Positions 26,334 to 37,402 are shown, counted from the stretch's first letter. The stretch: DNA of 64,000 nt from Chryseobacterium sp. W4I1 (GCF_030816115.1 NZ_JAUSXQ010000001.1:2852001-2916000), one strand, 5' to 3'. Program-made: numbers and translations. The notes: generated by a model not told the origin, from the sequence alone.

Positions 26334-28174
26334 TGTTTATGTTTTTGTAAAGCTTTATTAATACCATTCATAAATTCTTCATCAAATTCTTTAGATACCA
26401 CTTCGGTTCCATATAAATTTAAATGTCCTTTATCATAGTACATTAATGTGTCTCTATTGAATGGTATATCTTTTAATTTACTTCTAAAATCAATATTGAT
26501 CACGTGTACATTCTTGTATCGTTCCAAAACTTTTTTGATTCTAGCAGGCAAACGCTTATCTTCAATTTTATATTTATAATCTGAATCAGGATTTTTAATA
26601 AAATCTCTATTAATCCTTATTGGATTATTATTAGGAGTTGGATAGTCTGGCAAGATTATAACTTTTTGAGAGCTGTCTAGGCTTTCAAGAAATTGATTCA
26701 CCGCGCTTGGTAATGTAGGCAAATCATCAAACCATACTGAACAAATAAAGATCACTTTAGCTTTCTTTATTTCTTCATTAGTGGCTTTCATTATCTTAGA
26801 ATACTGTGTAAACGATTCTTTATTAAAAAAATCAGATTCACTAAAACCAGGAATATTAAGGTACCTGTCATTTGTCACTGTTCTGAAGTTAAAAGCATGT
26901 GATTTTCCCAGATTATTTAAAATATTCTTGTACACTAAAGCATGACTGTCTCCAATTAACAAAATTGAATCTCTTTTTCTAGTTAAATCCCCGAAACTTT
27001 CAACTTCTTTAAAATCATAGGAATGTGATTTAAGGCCAAAAACCGGTCGAGAATACTTATCTGGTATTTTATAAAAATGGGTGTTGATTCGTGGTAATAA
27101 CACGGCGAATACCCCCAAAATAATTACAGGAATGCTGAAAAGAGTAAAAAACTTAACGTTATTGGTTTTCCTAAAATAGTTTTCTACTGTATAATAGGTG
27201 AGTAATGATAACAAATAAGTAGAGACTGTAATTAAAGCAATTTCTCCAAAATTAAATTCATTGCTGCTTTTATAATATCGATATAATGCCATTACAGGCC
27301 AATGCCATAAGTAGATAGAATATGACAATTCTCCGATATGAACCGCTATTTTATTACTGAAAATCTTCTTGTTAATAAAACTAACTTTATTGACAAGTAA
27401 AAATGCCGTCGAAATGCAAGGAAAAATAACTAGATACCCAGGATAATCAGATTTTTCGGAAAACAGAAAAGAACAAATAATGATTATAATTAAACTAACT
27501 GCTGATATACAATTGAGTGTTGTATTTCCAAGCTTCTTCAAATAATCTTGTTTAACTGCAAATAAAGCTCCTATACAAAACTCAGGAATTCTTGCAGGTA
27601 AAGAAAAGTACATCTGGCTTTTAAGATCAAACAAATAGGTTCCACACAATGAATAACCTAAAAGACCAATTATTAGAAACATCAATAGAACTGGCAGCCA
27701 TTTTTTATTGACAAAGAAAAGTAACAGTGGTAACAAAAAATAAAACTGCATTTCAATAGCTAACGTCCAAGTATGAAGAAAAGGATTCTCTATACTTGAT
27801 GCTCCAAAATAAGTATCTAAGGTAGAAAAATATAAATTTGAAGCAAAAATTGAAGACCAGAATGCATTCATTCTAAGTTGCAAGATATCACTTGGTAAAT
27901 AGATAATAACTGCTGCAATGAGCACAGCTATTAAAACAATATAGTACACTGGAACTATACGTTTAAGCCTTCCAATATAAAAATTTATAAATGTAAAGTT
28001 TCCTTTTTCTTTTTTGCTTAAAATAATACCAGAAATTAAATAACCAGAAATGACAAAAAAAATGTCTACTCCTAGAAATCCTCCAGGTAAAGTGGAAGAA
28101 GAAATATGGAAAATAAATACTAAAAAAACCGCTAAAGCTCTTAATCCCTGGATATCTGCCCTAAAATCTTTCAT
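26330..28174 (-). CDS. OafA/YrhL-type O-acyltransferase with SGNH domain
   Basis: The 614-residue protein has an N-terminal acyltransferase-3 domain of about ten helices ([17 protein letters not shown] with the catalytic His, [15 protein letters not shown], and [14 protein letters not shown]). A C-terminal SGNH-like hydrolase domain starts near residue 400 ([13 protein letters not shown]) and ends with [10 protein letters not shown]. This is the plan of OafA-like proteins that O-acetylate surface polysaccharides in the periplasm. It is placed between the two genes of the WbpO/WbpP pair and overlaps the dehydrogenase by ATGA. Confidence 0.88.
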   Translation of the reverse strand: MKDFRADIQGLRALAVFLVFIFHISSSTLPGGFLGVDIFFVISGYLISGIILSKKEKGNFTFINFYIGRLKRIVPVYYIVLIAVLIAAVIIYLPSDILQLRMNAFWSSIFASNLYFSTLDTYFGASSIENPFLHTWTLAIEMQFYFLLPLLLFFVNKKWLPVLLMFLIIGLLGYSLCGTYLFDLKSQMYFSLPARIPEFCIGALFAVKQDYLKKLGNTTLNCISAVSLIIIIICSFLFSEKSDYPGYLVIFPCISTAFLLVNKVSFINKKIFSNKIAVHIGELSYSIYLWHWPVMALYRYYKSSNEFNFGEIALITVSTYLLSLLTYYTVENYFRKTNNVKFFTLFSIPVIILGVFAVLLPRINTHFYKIPDKYSRPVFGLKSHSYDFKEVESFGDLTRKRDSILLIGDSHALVYKNILNNLGKSHAFNFRTVTNDRYLNIPGFSESDFFNKESFTQYSKIMKATNEEIKKAKVIFICSVWFDDLPTLPSAVNQFLESLDSSQKVIILPDYPTPNNNPIRINRDFIKNPDSDYKYKIEDKRLPARIKKVLERYKNVHVINIDFRSKLKDIPFNRDTLMYYDKGHLNLYGTEVVSKEFDEEFMNGINKALQKHKQ

Positions 28175-28180
28175 ATAAAT

Positions 28181-29149
28181 TTATCTTAGGTTATCCCAGT
28201 ACCATTTAACTGCCTCTTTTAGTCCTTCTTCAAGAGTATGGCTAGGTGAATAGTCTAATAATTTTTTTGCTTTCTCTATTGATGCTAATGAATGAGGAAT
28301 ATCACCTTGTCGCTGAGGTCCATATACTATTTCAATATTAGCTATTTTTTCATCATAATTGCTTAACAATTTTTTTAGACATAGTACCAAATCATTTAAA
28401 GTAGTTCGTTCTCCTACCGCAGTATTGTAAACAGTATTAATTCCCTCTTGATTTTCTGTTAACATTGCTAATTCATTCATCTGAATAACATTATCAATAT
28501 AAGTAAAATCTCTGGAATAATCTCCTACCCCATTAATTTTTGGTGATTGCCCACTAATAAATTGTTTTACGAATAAAGGAATAACTGCTGCATAAACTCC
28601 ATTGGGATCCTGACGTCGTCCAAAAACATTAAAGTAACGTAAACCAATACACTCCATTCCATAAGTTTTACTAAAGACATCTGCGTATAGCTCGTTGACA
28701 TATTTTGTAATTGCATATGGAGATAATGGGCGACCAATTACGTCTTCCACTTTCGGCAAAGCTTGAGAATCCCCATATGTTGAAGAAGAAGCAGCATAAA
28801 CAAATCTTTTAACATTTGCATCTTTTGCTGCCACTAACATATTCAAAAAGCCAGAAACATTAACTTCATTAGATGTTTGAGGATCTTTTATTGATCTGGG
28901 AACTGATCCTAATGCTGCTTCATGCAGTACATAATCCACTCCTTGTGCTGCCATTAGACAAGTTTTAAAATCACGAATATCTCCTTCAATAAGTCTATAT
29001 TTCGGATTCGCTAAAAAAGGTTCAATGTTACGTCGATGCCCAGTAGCAAAATTATCTAAACAAATAACTTCATATCTTTTTTCCAAAAAGTATTCTGTAA
29101 GATTTGAGCCTATAAACCCCGCACCTCCTGTAATTAAAATCTTTTTCAT
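28181..29149 (-). CDS. wbpP: UDP-GlcNAc C4-epimerase, WbpP/TviC type
   Basis: The 322-residue extended SDR has [10 protein letters not shown] at its N-terminus, [12 protein letters not shown], the [13 protein letters not shown] segment typical of WbpP/TviC, catalytic SSSTYGDS and [10 protein letters not shown], and [14 protein letters not shown]. Known members interconvert UDP-GlcNAc and UDP-GalNAc. Combined with the WbpO-like dehydrogenase two genes downstream it should give UDP-GalNAcA. It overlaps wzc by ATGA. Confidence 0.9.
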   Translation of the reverse strand: MKKILITGGAGFIGSNLTEYFLEKRYEVICLDNFATGHRRNIEPFLANPKYRLIEGDIRDFKTCLMAAQGVDYVLHEAALGSVPRSIKDPQTSNEVNVSGFLNMLVAAKDANVKRFVYAASSSTYGDSQALPKVEDVIGRPLSPYAITKYVNELYADVFSKTYGMECIGLRYFNVFGRRQDPNGVYAAVIPLFVKQFISGQSPKINGVGDYSRDFTYIDNVIQMNELAMLTENQEGINTVYNTAVGERTTLNDLVLCLKKLLSNYDEKIANIEIVYGPQRQGDIPHSLASIEKAKKLLDYSPSHTLEEGLKEAVKWYWDNLR

Positions 29150-31530
29150 TTAAACTTATCTTTTATTTTTTCAAACCAGGTTTTCTTTTCAAAAGTATAA
29201 CCGTAGCCATATTTATTATTATAACCTAAGTTTTCATGACTAACATCATTCAACACAAATCCAACATTTTTAATTTTACTTTGGTCTATATTGGTATTAG
29301 CAAATTCAAGTAAAGATTTCTCAGTATAATTTGACCTTGTCACGTAAATAGTGACATCCGCCATATCTGCAATTAGGAAAGTATCCGTCACTAAAAGTAA
29401 TGGAGCGGTATCTAAAATTACATAATCATATTTTAATTTAAGCTGGTCTACCAACACTTCGTATCTACCGTTCGATAGTAATTCTGTAGGATTAGGCGGA
29501 ATCATTCCAGAGTAGATCACATCTAAGTTTGGATTAAAAGATGAAACATGAATAATATCCTCAAGCTGTATTTGGTCGGAGTATAAATATTCAGTAAGTC
29601 CTTCTAAACCTTTTCTTGAAGGATTATATCTCTGTAGTTGGGGGTTTCTAATATCTGAACCAATTATAATTGCTTTTTTCTTCGGGTTTGCTAGTGTTAA
29701 CGCTAAATTTACAGAGGTGAAAGTTTTCCCTTCTCCTTTAACCGTTGAAGTAACAAATACAACCTTTCCTTTAGTTTTGCCCTTAGGAAGCATAAAATTC
29801 ATATTAGTAATTAGGATTCTAAAAGCCTCAGCCATAGGAGTAATATCATTCATTTGAACAATATCCGAACCTCCTTTTTCCAAACTTGGTAATTCTGCGA
29901 TTACTGGAGCATGTATTAAATGCTCAAGGTCATGTTTAGAAACCACCTTATTATTCAGTAACTCCAACAAATAAATAATTGCAAAAGGGATTAAAAGCCC
30001 TATAACTACGGCTGCAAATAGTATAATGTTTTTTTTAGGTGATACAGGAGAATTTGAAGCATAAGCAGCATCTATAACCCTGGCCTTTGGTGCCATAATA
30101 GATAATCCAATGGCTGTTTCTTCTCTTTTTTGAAGAAGAAGAAGATATAAATTTTCTTTAATTTGTTGCTGCCTTTCAATTCCTCTAAATAATCTTTCTA
30201 TTGAAGGAAGCTTAGATATTTTATCTGAAACCTTATTTTGTTCACCCAGATATTCATTCCTAGCCAATTCCAAACCTTCTCTATTTCTTTGCAAACTCTG
30301 TGATATAGTCGTACGCATTGAGTTAATCTGTTTGGTTATATCGACCACAGTTGGATTTTCAATAGTAGCAGATTCTAACAACCTGTTTCTCTGCATTATC
30401 AACTGATTATAAATAGAAATTCCGTTTGTAGCTTCACTATTATTTAGTCCCACATTGACAGGAAGAACGTTAAACTGTCCCTGTTTTGAAACAAAACCGA
30501 TTAAAGAATTCGTTAATTCTAATTGGGCATCAACCTCTAACTGTTTACTCCTTGCAGAAGCAGAGCTTTCTAAATTTATTTTCGCTTCCGTTTCAAGATC
30601 TGTAAGATTATTTTTTGTCTTGAAATTTTCTTTTTGGCTTTCCACTTCCCCGAGTTCGTTTGAAAGCCTTTTAATTCTATCTTCAATAAAATCTAAAGTT
30701 TTTTTAGATTCTAAATTTTTGTCTGCAATAGCATCATTATTATAAGCAACAACTAATGCATTTAGTATGTCAATAGCTTTTTCACGTTGAGGGTAAACCA
30801 TTGATAATCCCAAAACAGTAGCATCTTTACTAACAGTACCAACTTTAGAAATATTTTGGAAATATGAAACTTTCTTTTCTACAGGTAATATCTTAATTTG
30901 TAATACATTAGTATTTATATCCTTTGTGATTAAAGGATTGAATTTATTATTTTTAACAATAATAATTGTTATATACGGTAAATTTATAGTTTTACCAAAT
31001 CTTGAAACAATTTCTTTCCCTAATTCATCTGAACTAAGATATAGTTCATCACCATTTATTCTTAGGTTTACTGGCTTTTCTGGAAACTCAGACAATGGTT
31101 TTTCTAAAACGACTTTAACCAGAATAGGAGAAGATTCTTTGTATAGCTCAATATTTCCAACCTTCTCTTTTGCAAAGATATCAACTTGTAAGTCTTGAGA
31201 TTTCACAACATCTCTCATGAGTTTCTTAGATTTAAAAAGCTCAATCTCATTGTCTATGCTATTGGTCTTCATTCCTCCAAATCCTGACAAATCTTGAAGG
31301 ATTCCTATATCACTTCCAGCACCAGGAGAATTTTTAGAATCCTTTACAAGTACTGTTGTTTCAATATTATAAACAGGAGTTACAAATTTCAAAGCAAAAT
31401 AAGTTGTAAGAATACATAAAAACACTGAAAGAATAAACCATTTCCAATTTCTTAAATAGGGTTTAATAATTTCATTGATATTATTTAAATTTTCTCCTTC
31501 CGAAGAATGCAGAGTTTTTTGGTTATCCAT
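29146..31530 (-). CDS. wzc: Wzc-like polysaccharide co-polymerase and tyrosine autokinase
   Basis: The 794-residue protein has an N-terminal Wzz domain with a helix near residues 32-50, a long periplasmic coiled coil, a second helix near 505-525, and a BY-kinase domain at the C-terminus. The kinase holds the Walker A motif [18 protein letters not shown], the Walker A' [11 protein letters not shown] and Walker [16 protein letters not shown]. The tail is tyrosine-rich (NKYGYGYTF), as in autophosphorylating Wzc. It controls chain length and export together with Wza, whose gene lies 7 bp upstream. Confidence 0.92.
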   Translation of the reverse strand: MDNQKTLHSSEGENLNNINEIIKPYLRNWKWFILSVFLCILTTYFALKFVTPVYNIETTVLVKDSKNSPGAGSDIGILQDLSGFGGMKTNSIDNEIELFKSKKLMRDVVKSQDLQVDIFAKEKVGNIELYKESSPILVKVVLEKPLSEFPEKPVNLRINGDELYLSSDELGKEIVSRFGKTINLPYITIIIVKNNKFNPLITKDINTNVLQIKILPVEKKVSYFQNISKVGTVSKDATVLGLSMVYPQREKAIDILNALVVAYNNDAIADKNLESKKTLDFIEDRIKRLSNELGEVESQKENFKTKNNLTDLETEAKINLESSASARSKQLEVDAQLELTNSLIGFVSKQGQFNVLPVNVGLNNSEATNGISIYNQLIMQRNRLLESATIENPTVVDITKQINSMRTTISQSLQRNREGLELARNEYLGEQNKVSDKISKLPSIERLFRGIERQQQIKENLYLLLLQKREETAIGLSIMAPKARVIDAAYASNSPVSPKKNIILFAAVVIGLLIPFAIIYLLELLNNKVVSKHDLEHLIHAPVIAELPSLEKGGSDIVQMNDITPMAEAFRILITNMNFMLPKGKTKGKVVFVTSTVKGEGKTFTSVNLALTLANPKKKAIIIGSDIRNPQLQRYNPSRKGLEGLTEYLYSDQIQLEDIIHVSSFNPNLDVIYSGMIPPNPTELLSNGRYEVLVDQLKLKYDYVILDTAPLLLVTDTFLIADMADVTIYVTRSNYTEKSLLEFANTNIDQSKIKNVGFVLNDVSHENLGYNNKYGYGYTFEKKTWFEKIKDKFK

Positions 31531-31537
31531 TAATTTT

Positions 31538-32356
31538 TTACTTCTTGATTAAACTTACAATAACTGCCGCTGCCGTAATAGCAATTGAAGCAGCTGTTAA
31601 ATATAATCCTGTATTTGGGTTTTGCTTAGATGCTAAATCTTTCGTGTTAGTAGATGCTACAATGATAGCATCACCTTGCTTCAAATTATAATAAGGTGAA
31701 TTAATTAAATTTGCATCCTGCAAATTTATTTTACCGTGAGAAATTTGTCCATTTTCAGTTCTTATCACCAATACATTATCTCTTTTACCATACGCTGTTA
31801 AATCCCCAGCCATACCAAGTGCATTTAAAATTGTCGCTTGTCCGTTAGAGACTACATAATCCCCTTGTCTAGCCACTTCTCCTAATACAGTAATTTTGAA
31901 ATTTGCTAGTCTAATACTTACAGTTGGATTAATTACATAACGAGTCATTTCTGATCTAATCATATCTTTGAAATCCAGCAATGTTTTCCCAGTCGTATTA
32001 AGTTTTCCTATTATTGGAAAATCTATATTTCCTTCAGAATCCACGATATAGGTTGGGCCACTAATGGCTGTTAAACCTTGATTAGGTGTATTTCCTCCGG
32101 CAAGGGAATTGGTTTGAATAAGCTCAGAAGATGAATAATTTTGATTAAATGGCTTTACAACATCCATATCTTTTGCAGTAATCAGAATGACTAATTGATC
32201 ACCAGTCTGTATTGTATTATTGGAATTTCTGGAAGAAGATTCAACAGCCACCTTCTCAATATTTTGCATATAGTTTAGGTCATTCTTAGCATTCTCTTTA
32301 ACCTTACAAGAAACTAATAAGAATATAACAAATATTCCAAATATTTTACTCTTCAT
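31538..32356 (-). CDS. wza: Wza-like polysaccharide export lipoprotein
   Basis: The 272-residue protein has a lipoprotein signal (hydrophobic segment ending LLVSC, Cys17), an N-terminal polysaccharide-export (PES) domain ([27 protein letters not shown], then [19 protein letters not shown]) and an SLBB segment ([24 protein letters not shown]). A hydrophobic C-terminal helix (residues about 250-270) could span the outer membrane, as in other Bacteroidota Wza proteins. It would form the outer-membrane exit for the polysaccharide with Wzc. Confidence 0.9.
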   Translation of the reverse strand: MKSKIFGIFVIFLLVSCKVKENAKNDLNYMQNIEKVAVESSSRNSNNTIQTGDQLVILITAKDMDVVKPFNQNYSSSELIQTNSLAGGNTPNQGLTAISGPTYIVDSEGNIDFPIIGKLNTTGKTLLDFKDMIRSEMTRYVINPTVSIRLANFKITVLGEVARQGDYVVSNGQATILNALGMAGDLTAYGKRDNVLVIRTENGQISHGKINLQDANLINSPYYNLKQGDAIIVASTNTKDLASKQNPNTGLYLTAASIAITAAAVIVSLIKK

Positions 32357-32370
32357 ATTTTTAAATTGTA

Positions 32371-32378
32371 CAAATATA
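32371..32378 (-). promoter_or_regulatory. Candidate -7 element upstream of wza
   Basis: TATATTTG on the minus strand fits TAnnTTTG and lies 15 bp before the wza start, in the 36-bp gap after the WbpM-like gene. No -33 TTG was found at a suitable distance. A weak internal promoter is possible. Confidence 0.3.
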
Positions 32379-32392
32379 CATTTATAATTTAT

Positions 32393-34321
32393 CTATTTAT
32401 CCAGCAGTTCGTAGATTGAATTATTGCTCTTAAATTCCGGAACAATTGTTTTCAGAATCTTAACTACATCTACTTTATCTTTCATTACAGAAGCTTCTGT
32501 AATCAAGTTAATCAGACTTTCTATTTCCAGGAATTCCATAGTTGGGTCCTTAGAAATCATGATCTTTTCATTATGAGTAGTAAGTGTTTTTGCATTATCA
32601 CTTAACAGCTCTTCATATAATTTCTCTCCCGGTCTCAGCCCCGTATAGATGATTTTTATATCAATATTGGGCTCAAAACCTGAAAGCTTAATCATTCTTC
32701 TCGCCAGATCCAGAATTTTCACTGGTTCTCCCATATCAAAGACAAATATTTCTCCCCCTTGTCCCATGGTTCCGGCCTGTAAAACAAGCTCACAGGCTTC
32801 TGGGATAGTCATAAAATACCTTACAATATCGGGATGGGTAATAGTAACCGGGCCCCCTGCTTCAATTTGTCTTTTGAAATGAGGAATAACAGAGCCATTT
32901 GATCCTAATACATTTCCAAATCTTGTCGTGATAAATTTTGTGGTGTTTCCTTCAACATGTTGTAAGGACTGTACGAATAACTCAGCCGCTCTTTTAGAAG
33001 CCCCCATTACATTAGTAGGGTTTACGGCTTTATCTGTAGAGATCATTACAAATCTGTTCACTTTATATCGGCTTGATAAAAGAGCAATATTTTTTGATCC
33101 TAAGACATTGACACGAATGGCTTCATTAGGATTTTCCTCAACTAAAGGCACATGCTTATAAGCTGCAGCATGATAAACCATTGAAAAATTATAAGCCTGA
33201 AATACAGGTTCAACTCTGTGAATATTAGAAACATCTGCCAAAACAAACTTAAACTTGATATGAGGGAATTTTTCATTCATTTCCAGTTCAATGTCATACA
33301 GCGGTGTTTCTGCCTGATCTAAAACGACAATCAGAGCAGGATTGAACTGTGCAACCTGTCTTACAATTTCGCTTCCGATAGATCCGGCGCCACCTGTTAC
33401 AAGTATATTTTTATTGAAGTGCCTGCTCTTAACCTCTTCGCTTTCTATTTTTATTGGTTTTCTATTTAAAAGATCTTCGATCTGAAGGTTTCTTATTGAT
33501 CCTCCTAAATCACTGTCTCTTAATTTCTGTACAGAAGGAGCCTTAAATACATTCAGGTCTTTTTCTAAAAATAGATTTACCCAGGAATTCATTTCATCTT
33601 TAGACATCATTTCTTTAACGATAATGACTCCATCAATGATAAGATCTTCTTTTGTAGCTTCTTCTATCTTACTTTTTTCATAAATAGGCTTTCCTAATAG
33701 GGAAGCTCTTTTTGAATCCGTTCTTTGAGTAAGAAAACCCACTACCTGATAAGGCAGGCTCGGATTATCCAAAATAGCACGCGCAATAGCAATAGACTGT
33801 TCATCGATCCCTAATACTAAAATCCTTTTTTTCAAGGTACTTCTTCTGTATTCTCTTACAATGTGGAAAAATTCTTTTACATAAAGCCTGAAGAGGAATA
33901 ACCCCATAAATGAAATGATAAAGTATAAGATCAGAAAGGCTGTATGAATAAATTTCCCTCCGGAAACCCAGAAATAGACCAGATTGACTACTCCTACTAC
34001 ACTCATTGTACAGAAACATGAGATGAGTAGCTTAAAAAGATCAATAAACGTGGAATGTCTTATAATCCCTGCATAGGTCTTGAAAAAATACATGAACAGA
34101 GTATTGATCAGAATAATAAAAGCAAATACAATGCTTTTTTCTTCATGATAAATAAATTCTTTCTGAGTGATTTTCTCAATAGTATAAATTGAAAGGAATA
34201 GAGACATAACCAGAATGATTATATCTATTACAAGTATAATCCATCTGGGAAGATATCTTACATCTGAGAGATTGACAACATTATCACCTCCGAATATTTT
34301 TTTTCTAAGAGAGTTGTACAT
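32393..34321 (-). CDS. WbpM/CapD-like UDP-GlcNAc 4,6-dehydratase
   Basis: The 642-residue protein has four N-terminal membrane helices (residues about 25-160), a linker with a Rossmann-like region (ILVLGIDEQSIAIARAIL), and a C-terminal SDR domain from residue about 310 (VTGGAGSIGSEIVRQ, HAAAYKHVPLVEENP, STDKAVNPTNVMGASK with Met for the usual Tyr). This is the WbpM/PglF/CapD layout. These enzymes convert UDP-GlcNAc to UDP-4-keto-6-deoxy-GlcNAc. It could feed both the WbpV-like reductase (QuiNAc/FucNAc) and the aminotransferase upstream (4-amino sugar). Confidence 0.9.
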   Translation of the reverse strand: MYNSLRKKIFGGDNVVNLSDVRYLPRWIILVIDIIILVMSLFLSIYTIEKITQKEFIYHEEKSIVFAFIILINTLFMYFFKTYAGIIRHSTFIDLFKLLISCFCTMSVVGVVNLVYFWVSGGKFIHTAFLILYFIISFMGLFLFRLYVKEFFHIVREYRRSTLKKRILVLGIDEQSIAIARAILDNPSLPYQVVGFLTQRTDSKRASLLGKPIYEKSKIEEATKEDLIIDGVIIVKEMMSKDEMNSWVNLFLEKDLNVFKAPSVQKLRDSDLGGSIRNLQIEDLLNRKPIKIESEEVKSRHFNKNILVTGGAGSIGSEIVRQVAQFNPALIVVLDQAETPLYDIELEMNEKFPHIKFKFVLADVSNIHRVEPVFQAYNFSMVYHAAAYKHVPLVEENPNEAIRVNVLGSKNIALLSSRYKVNRFVMISTDKAVNPTNVMGASKRAAELFVQSLQHVEGNTTKFITTRFGNVLGSNGSVIPHFKRQIEAGGPVTITHPDIVRYFMTIPEACELVLQAGTMGQGGEIFVFDMGEPVKILDLARRMIKLSGFEPNIDIKIIYTGLRPGEKLYEELLSDNAKTLTTHNEKIMISKDPTMEFLEIESLINLITEASVMKDKVDVVKILKTIVPEFKSNNSIYELLDK

Positions 34322-34391
34322 TGTCTGTATTTATGTGCATGTTCAATGGGCCAAAACCCGTTTTTAATTAATTAATCTTCAAATAAGGATA

Positions 34392-34399
34392 CAAAAATA
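34392..34399 (-). promoter_or_regulatory. Candidate -7 element for the WbpM-wza-wzc operon
   Basis: TATTTTTG on the minus strand matches TAnnTTTG and lies about 70 bases before the WbpM-like start in a 115-bp gap. The nearest TTG upstream is about 28 bases away, longer than usual, so this is tentative. Confidence 0.35.
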
Positions 34400-34436
34400 A
34401 AATAAAATTTCATCCCTACTTAAATTTCAAACAAAT

Positions 34437-35564
34437 TTAGTGAATTTCATCTTCTAAAATTTCAGAAATTCGACCTCTAGATTCATCTGTTAAATTAGTT
34501 CCCGACGGCAGGCATAGTCCTGTGTCAAAAAGCATACCACATAAATTATTTCCAAAAAACTTATATTGTTCATATAATGGCTGAAGGTGCATAGGTTTCC
34601 ATAGGTACCTGGTTTCTATATTATTCTGTAAGAATTTATCCTTAAGTTTTTCTTTTGAAAAATCATTTTTTAGAATAATTGTATTGAGCCAGTAATTAGA
34701 AAAAAAGTCACTATTGGGTGCAGAAAAAAGATCAATACTTTCATGATTTTTCAATGTTTCTTGATAAAAGTCATGATTTTTCCTTCGCAGCTGTATTTTT
34801 TCTTCTAAAGTTTCCAATTGTCCTCTTCCTATTCCGGCAGCAATGTTATCCATTCTGTAATTATATCCTATTTCAGAATGGCTGTAATACACTTCATTGT
34901 CTTTTGCCTGTGTAGCAAGGAAAAGTGCTCTGTTTTTAACTTCAATATTTCTCGAGATCAAAATTCCACCCCCTGATGTGGTAATAATTTTGTTCCCGTT
35001 AAAACTTATAATAGAAAGGTCTCCAAAGGTCCCGCAAAGTTGGTCTTTATATCTACTGCCTAATGCTTCTGCGCTATCTTCAATAAGGGGAATGTCATAT
35101 TTTTTGGAGATTTGAAGTATTTCATCCACTTTAAAAGGCATTCCATATAAAGAAACGGCAATGATCGCTTTTGGTTTTTTCCCTTGCTGGACACAATATT
35201 TCACAGCTTCTTCCAATGCATCAGGACACATATTCCATGTTTCGCTTTCACTGTCTACAAATACGGGAATAGCTTTCTGATAAAGAATAGGGTTGGCTGT
35301 GGCAACAAAAGTAAAAGATTGACATAATACAAAATCATCTTTTTCAACATTCAGTAGCCTCAGGGCCATATGAATGGCTGCAGTTCCGGAAGATAGAGCC
35401 GTCACATAGGAATTGTTTCCGAAATAACGTTCAAGACTGTTTTCAAATTCGTCTATATTGGAACCGTATTGTGAAATCCAGTTGGCATCAAATGCGTTCC
35501 GTATATAATCAAGCTCATTCCCTCCCATATGGGGAGGAGAAAGCCAAATCTTATCTTTTTTCAA
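34437..35564 (-). CDS. DegT/DnrJ/EryC1-type sugar aminotransferase (PglE/EpsN-like)
   Basis: The 375-residue PLP enzyme has the family start WLSPPHMGGNELDYIRNAF, SSGTAAIHMAL for phosphate binding, EDSAEALGS, and SFNGNKIITTSGGG with the Schiff-base Lys. PglE/EpsN-type members aminate UDP-4-keto-6-deoxy-GlcNAc. The WbpM-like dehydratase downstream makes that substrate. The N-acetyltransferase that usually completes bacillosamine is not in the window. It starts 7 bp after recX ends and is probably cotranscribed with it. Confidence 0.88.
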   Translation of the reverse strand: MKKDKIWLSPPHMGGNELDYIRNAFDANWISQYGSNIDEFENSLERYFGNNSYVTALSSGTAAIHMALRLLNVEKDDFVLCQSFTFVATANPILYQKAIPVFVDSESETWNMCPDALEEAVKYCVQQGKKPKAIIAVSLYGMPFKVDEILQISKKYDIPLIEDSAEALGSRYKDQLCGTFGDLSIISFNGNKIITTSGGGILISRNIEVKNRALFLATQAKDNEVYYSHSEIGYNYRMDNIAAGIGRGQLETLEEKIQLRRKNHDFYQETLKNHESIDLFSAPNSDFFSNYWLNTIILKNDFSKEKLKDKFLQNNIETRYLWKPMHLQPLYEQYKFFGNNLCGMLFDTGLCLPSGTNLTDESRGRISEILEDEIH

Positions 35565-35571
35565 TTCTTAT

Positions 35572-36036
35572 TTATGTTTCGTCAAAAGTATTAATTATTT
35601 TCTCATATTCAAAACCTCTGCTCATTAAATATTTTATTGTCTTCGTTTTTTTTTGATATTCCTGCAATCCTTTCTGTTTGGAATAGTAGCTTTCAAAGAT
35701 CTTTCGGATCATTTTATTATAATCATCTTCATCTATTTCATCAAAACATTTGTTGATAAGTTTTTCAGAAATCTGTTTTTGCTTCAGATGCATTTTGATC
35801 TTATTGCGGCCCCAGTGCTTGATATAGAATTTGCCTCTGATGTAGCTGCGTGTAAATCTTTCTTCATTAAGATAGTTTTCTTTAAGAAGATAAAGGATAA
35901 TTTCATCTTTTGCCTCATCAATCAGCAGGAATTCCCGCATCTTTTGTTCAACCTCTGCATGACAACGATCCTGATACACACAATAGTTCACCAGTTTCAG
36001 TTTAATTTCATCAAAAGTAAAGGATTTTTTCTCCAT
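35572..36036 (-). CDS. recX: RecX family regulatory protein
   Basis: The 154-residue, Lys/Glu/Tyr-rich all-helical protein has the three-helix repeats of RecX (ALxxL-like LLKENYLNEERFTRSYIRGK, then KHWGRNKIKMHLKQKQIS and YLMSRGFEYEKIINTF). RecX binds RecA filaments and limits recombinase activity. The frame extends upstream to 36069, but those residues run through the glyA terminator, so the ATG at 36036 (MEKKSFTF) is chosen. recA is not in the window. Confidence 0.82.
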   Translation of the reverse strand: MEKKSFTFDEIKLKLVNYCVYQDRCHAEVEQKMREFLLIDEAKDEIILYLLKENYLNEERFTRSYIRGKFYIKHWGRNKIKMHLKQKQISEKLINKCFDEIDEDDYNKMIRKIFESYYSKQKGLQEYQKKTKTIKYLMSRGFEYEKIINTFDET

Positions 36037-36046
36037 AACAGATATG

Positions 36047-36077
36047 AAAAAGAATGGACAGATGCCCATTCTTTTTT
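36047..36077 (-). terminator. Terminator of glyA
   Basis: AAAGAATGG pairs with CCATTCTTT around an 8-base loop, 22 bp beyond the glyA stop, with A/T-runs on both sides. On the minus strand it ends the glyA transcript just before recX. Confidence 0.8.
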
Positions 36078-36098
36078 ATTATAATTTATTAGGTCAAA

Positions 36099-37364
36099 TT
36101 AATAGTTAAAAAGCGCTTTACCCTCCATCAGTTCATTTACCTTCTTTCTTACTGAAGAGATAACTTCTTCATTTTTGATATTATCAACCACTTCAGAAAT
36201 AAATCCTGCAATGGTATCCATATCGTTTTCTTTAAGACCTCTTGTTGTGATCGCTGCAGTACCCAGTCTGATACCGGAAGTAGTGAACGGCGATTTATCA
36301 TCAAAAGGAACCATATTTTTGTTACAAGTAATATCTGCAAGCACTAACGCCTTTTCTGTTTCTTTTCCATTGACATTCTTATTCCTAAGATCTACCAACA
36401 TCAGGTGGTTGTCTGTACCTCCACTTACAATGTCAAAACCTCTGTCGATCATCGCTTTGGATAATGCCTGAGCATTGGCTTTAACCTGTTTTGCATAGGT
36501 TTCAAATTTACTATCAATTGCTTCAGCAAAAGCGACAGCTTTACCGGCAATAACATGTTCCAACGGTCCGCCCTGAATTCCAGGGAACACAGCTCCATCC
36601 AATACCTGACTCATCATTTTGGTTTCCCCTTTTGGTGTTTTGTGACCATAGGTATTTTCAAAATCTTTACCCATCATGATCATTCCTCCTCTTGGACCTC
36701 TTAACGTCTTGTGGGTGGTGGTAGTCACTACATGACAGTGTTCAAATGGAGAGTTTAGCAGTCCTTTTGCCACTAAACCAGCCGGGTGAGCAATATCTGC
36801 CCAAAGTGTAGCTCCTATCTCATCCGCAACCTCTCTGAATTTAGCATAATCAAGATCTCTTGAGTAAGCTGAGAAACCTGCAATAAGCATTTTGGGTCTT
36901 TCTCTTAAAGCAACTTCTCTCATCTGATCATAATCAATAAGTCCGGTTTCTTTCTGAACACCATAAGAGACTACCTGATACTGAATTCCTGAGAAATTAA
37001 CTCCTGAGCCATGAGTAAGGTGCCCTCCCATTGAAAGGTCCATTCCCATAATTTTGTCTCCCGCTTTCAAAACTGCAAGATAAACAGCAGCATTAGCCTG
37101 AGATCCTGAATGTGGCTGTACGTTAACATAGTCTACACCGAAAAGTTCTTTTGCTCTGTTGATGGCTAATGTTTCAACCTCATCTACTACTTCACAGCCT
37201 CCGTAATATCTTTTTCCGGGATATCCTTCAGCATATTTGTTGGTCAGTACACTTCCCATTGCTTTCATCACATTCTCAGAAACAAAGTTTTCTGATGCAA
37301 TAAGCTCTAATCCATGGGATTGTCTTTGTCTCTCTTTTTCAATCAGGTCGAAAATAATGTCCAT
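36099..37364 (-). CDS. glyA: Serine hydroxymethyltransferase
   Basis: The 421-residue protein has the full SHMT layout: [42 protein letters not shown], and [14 protein letters not shown] with the PLP Lys. It interconverts serine and glycine while charging tetrahydrofolate with a one-carbon unit in the cytoplasm. Starts and ends match the family. It is followed by a strong terminator, so it is a single-gene unit. Confidence 0.96.
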   Translation of the reverse strand: MDIIFDLIEKERQRQSHGLELIASENFVSENVMKAMGSVLTNKYAEGYPGKRYYGGCEVVDEVETLAINRAKELFGVDYVNVQPHSGSQANAAVYLAVLKAGDKIMGMDLSMGGHLTHGSGVNFSGIQYQVVSYGVQKETGLIDYDQMREVALRERPKMLIAGFSAYSRDLDYAKFREVADEIGATLWADIAHPAGLVAKGLLNSPFEHCHVVTTTTHKTLRGPRGGMIMMGKDFENTYGHKTPKGETKMMSQVLDGAVFPGIQGGPLEHVIAGKAVAFAEAIDSKFETYAKQVKANAQALSKAMIDRGFDIVSGGTDNHLMLVDLRNKNVNGKETEKALVLADITCNKNMVPFDDKSPFTTSGIRLGTAAITTRGLKENDMDTIAGFISEVVDNIKNEEVISSVRKKVNELMEGKALFNY

Positions 37365-37394
37365 TTTACTTTTAGTTTTTGAAATTTTTCACCC

Positions 37395-37402
37395 CAAATG
37401 TA
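37395..37402 (-). promoter_or_regulatory. Candidate -7 element of glyA
   Basis: TACATTTG on the minus strand fits TAnnTTTG about 31 bases before the glyA start. No TTG at the usual -33 spacing is present. Confidence 0.4.

Noticed and set aside
28181..29149. The WbpP-like gene as a UDP-glucose 4-epimerase (GalE).
   Set aside because: The segment [13 protein letters not shown] and the partner dehydrogenase match WbpP/TviC rather than GalE.
35653..36084. A plus-strand open frame of 143 codons opposite recX.
   Set aside because: It is opposite a well-supported recX, shows no family motif, and runs through the glyA terminator.
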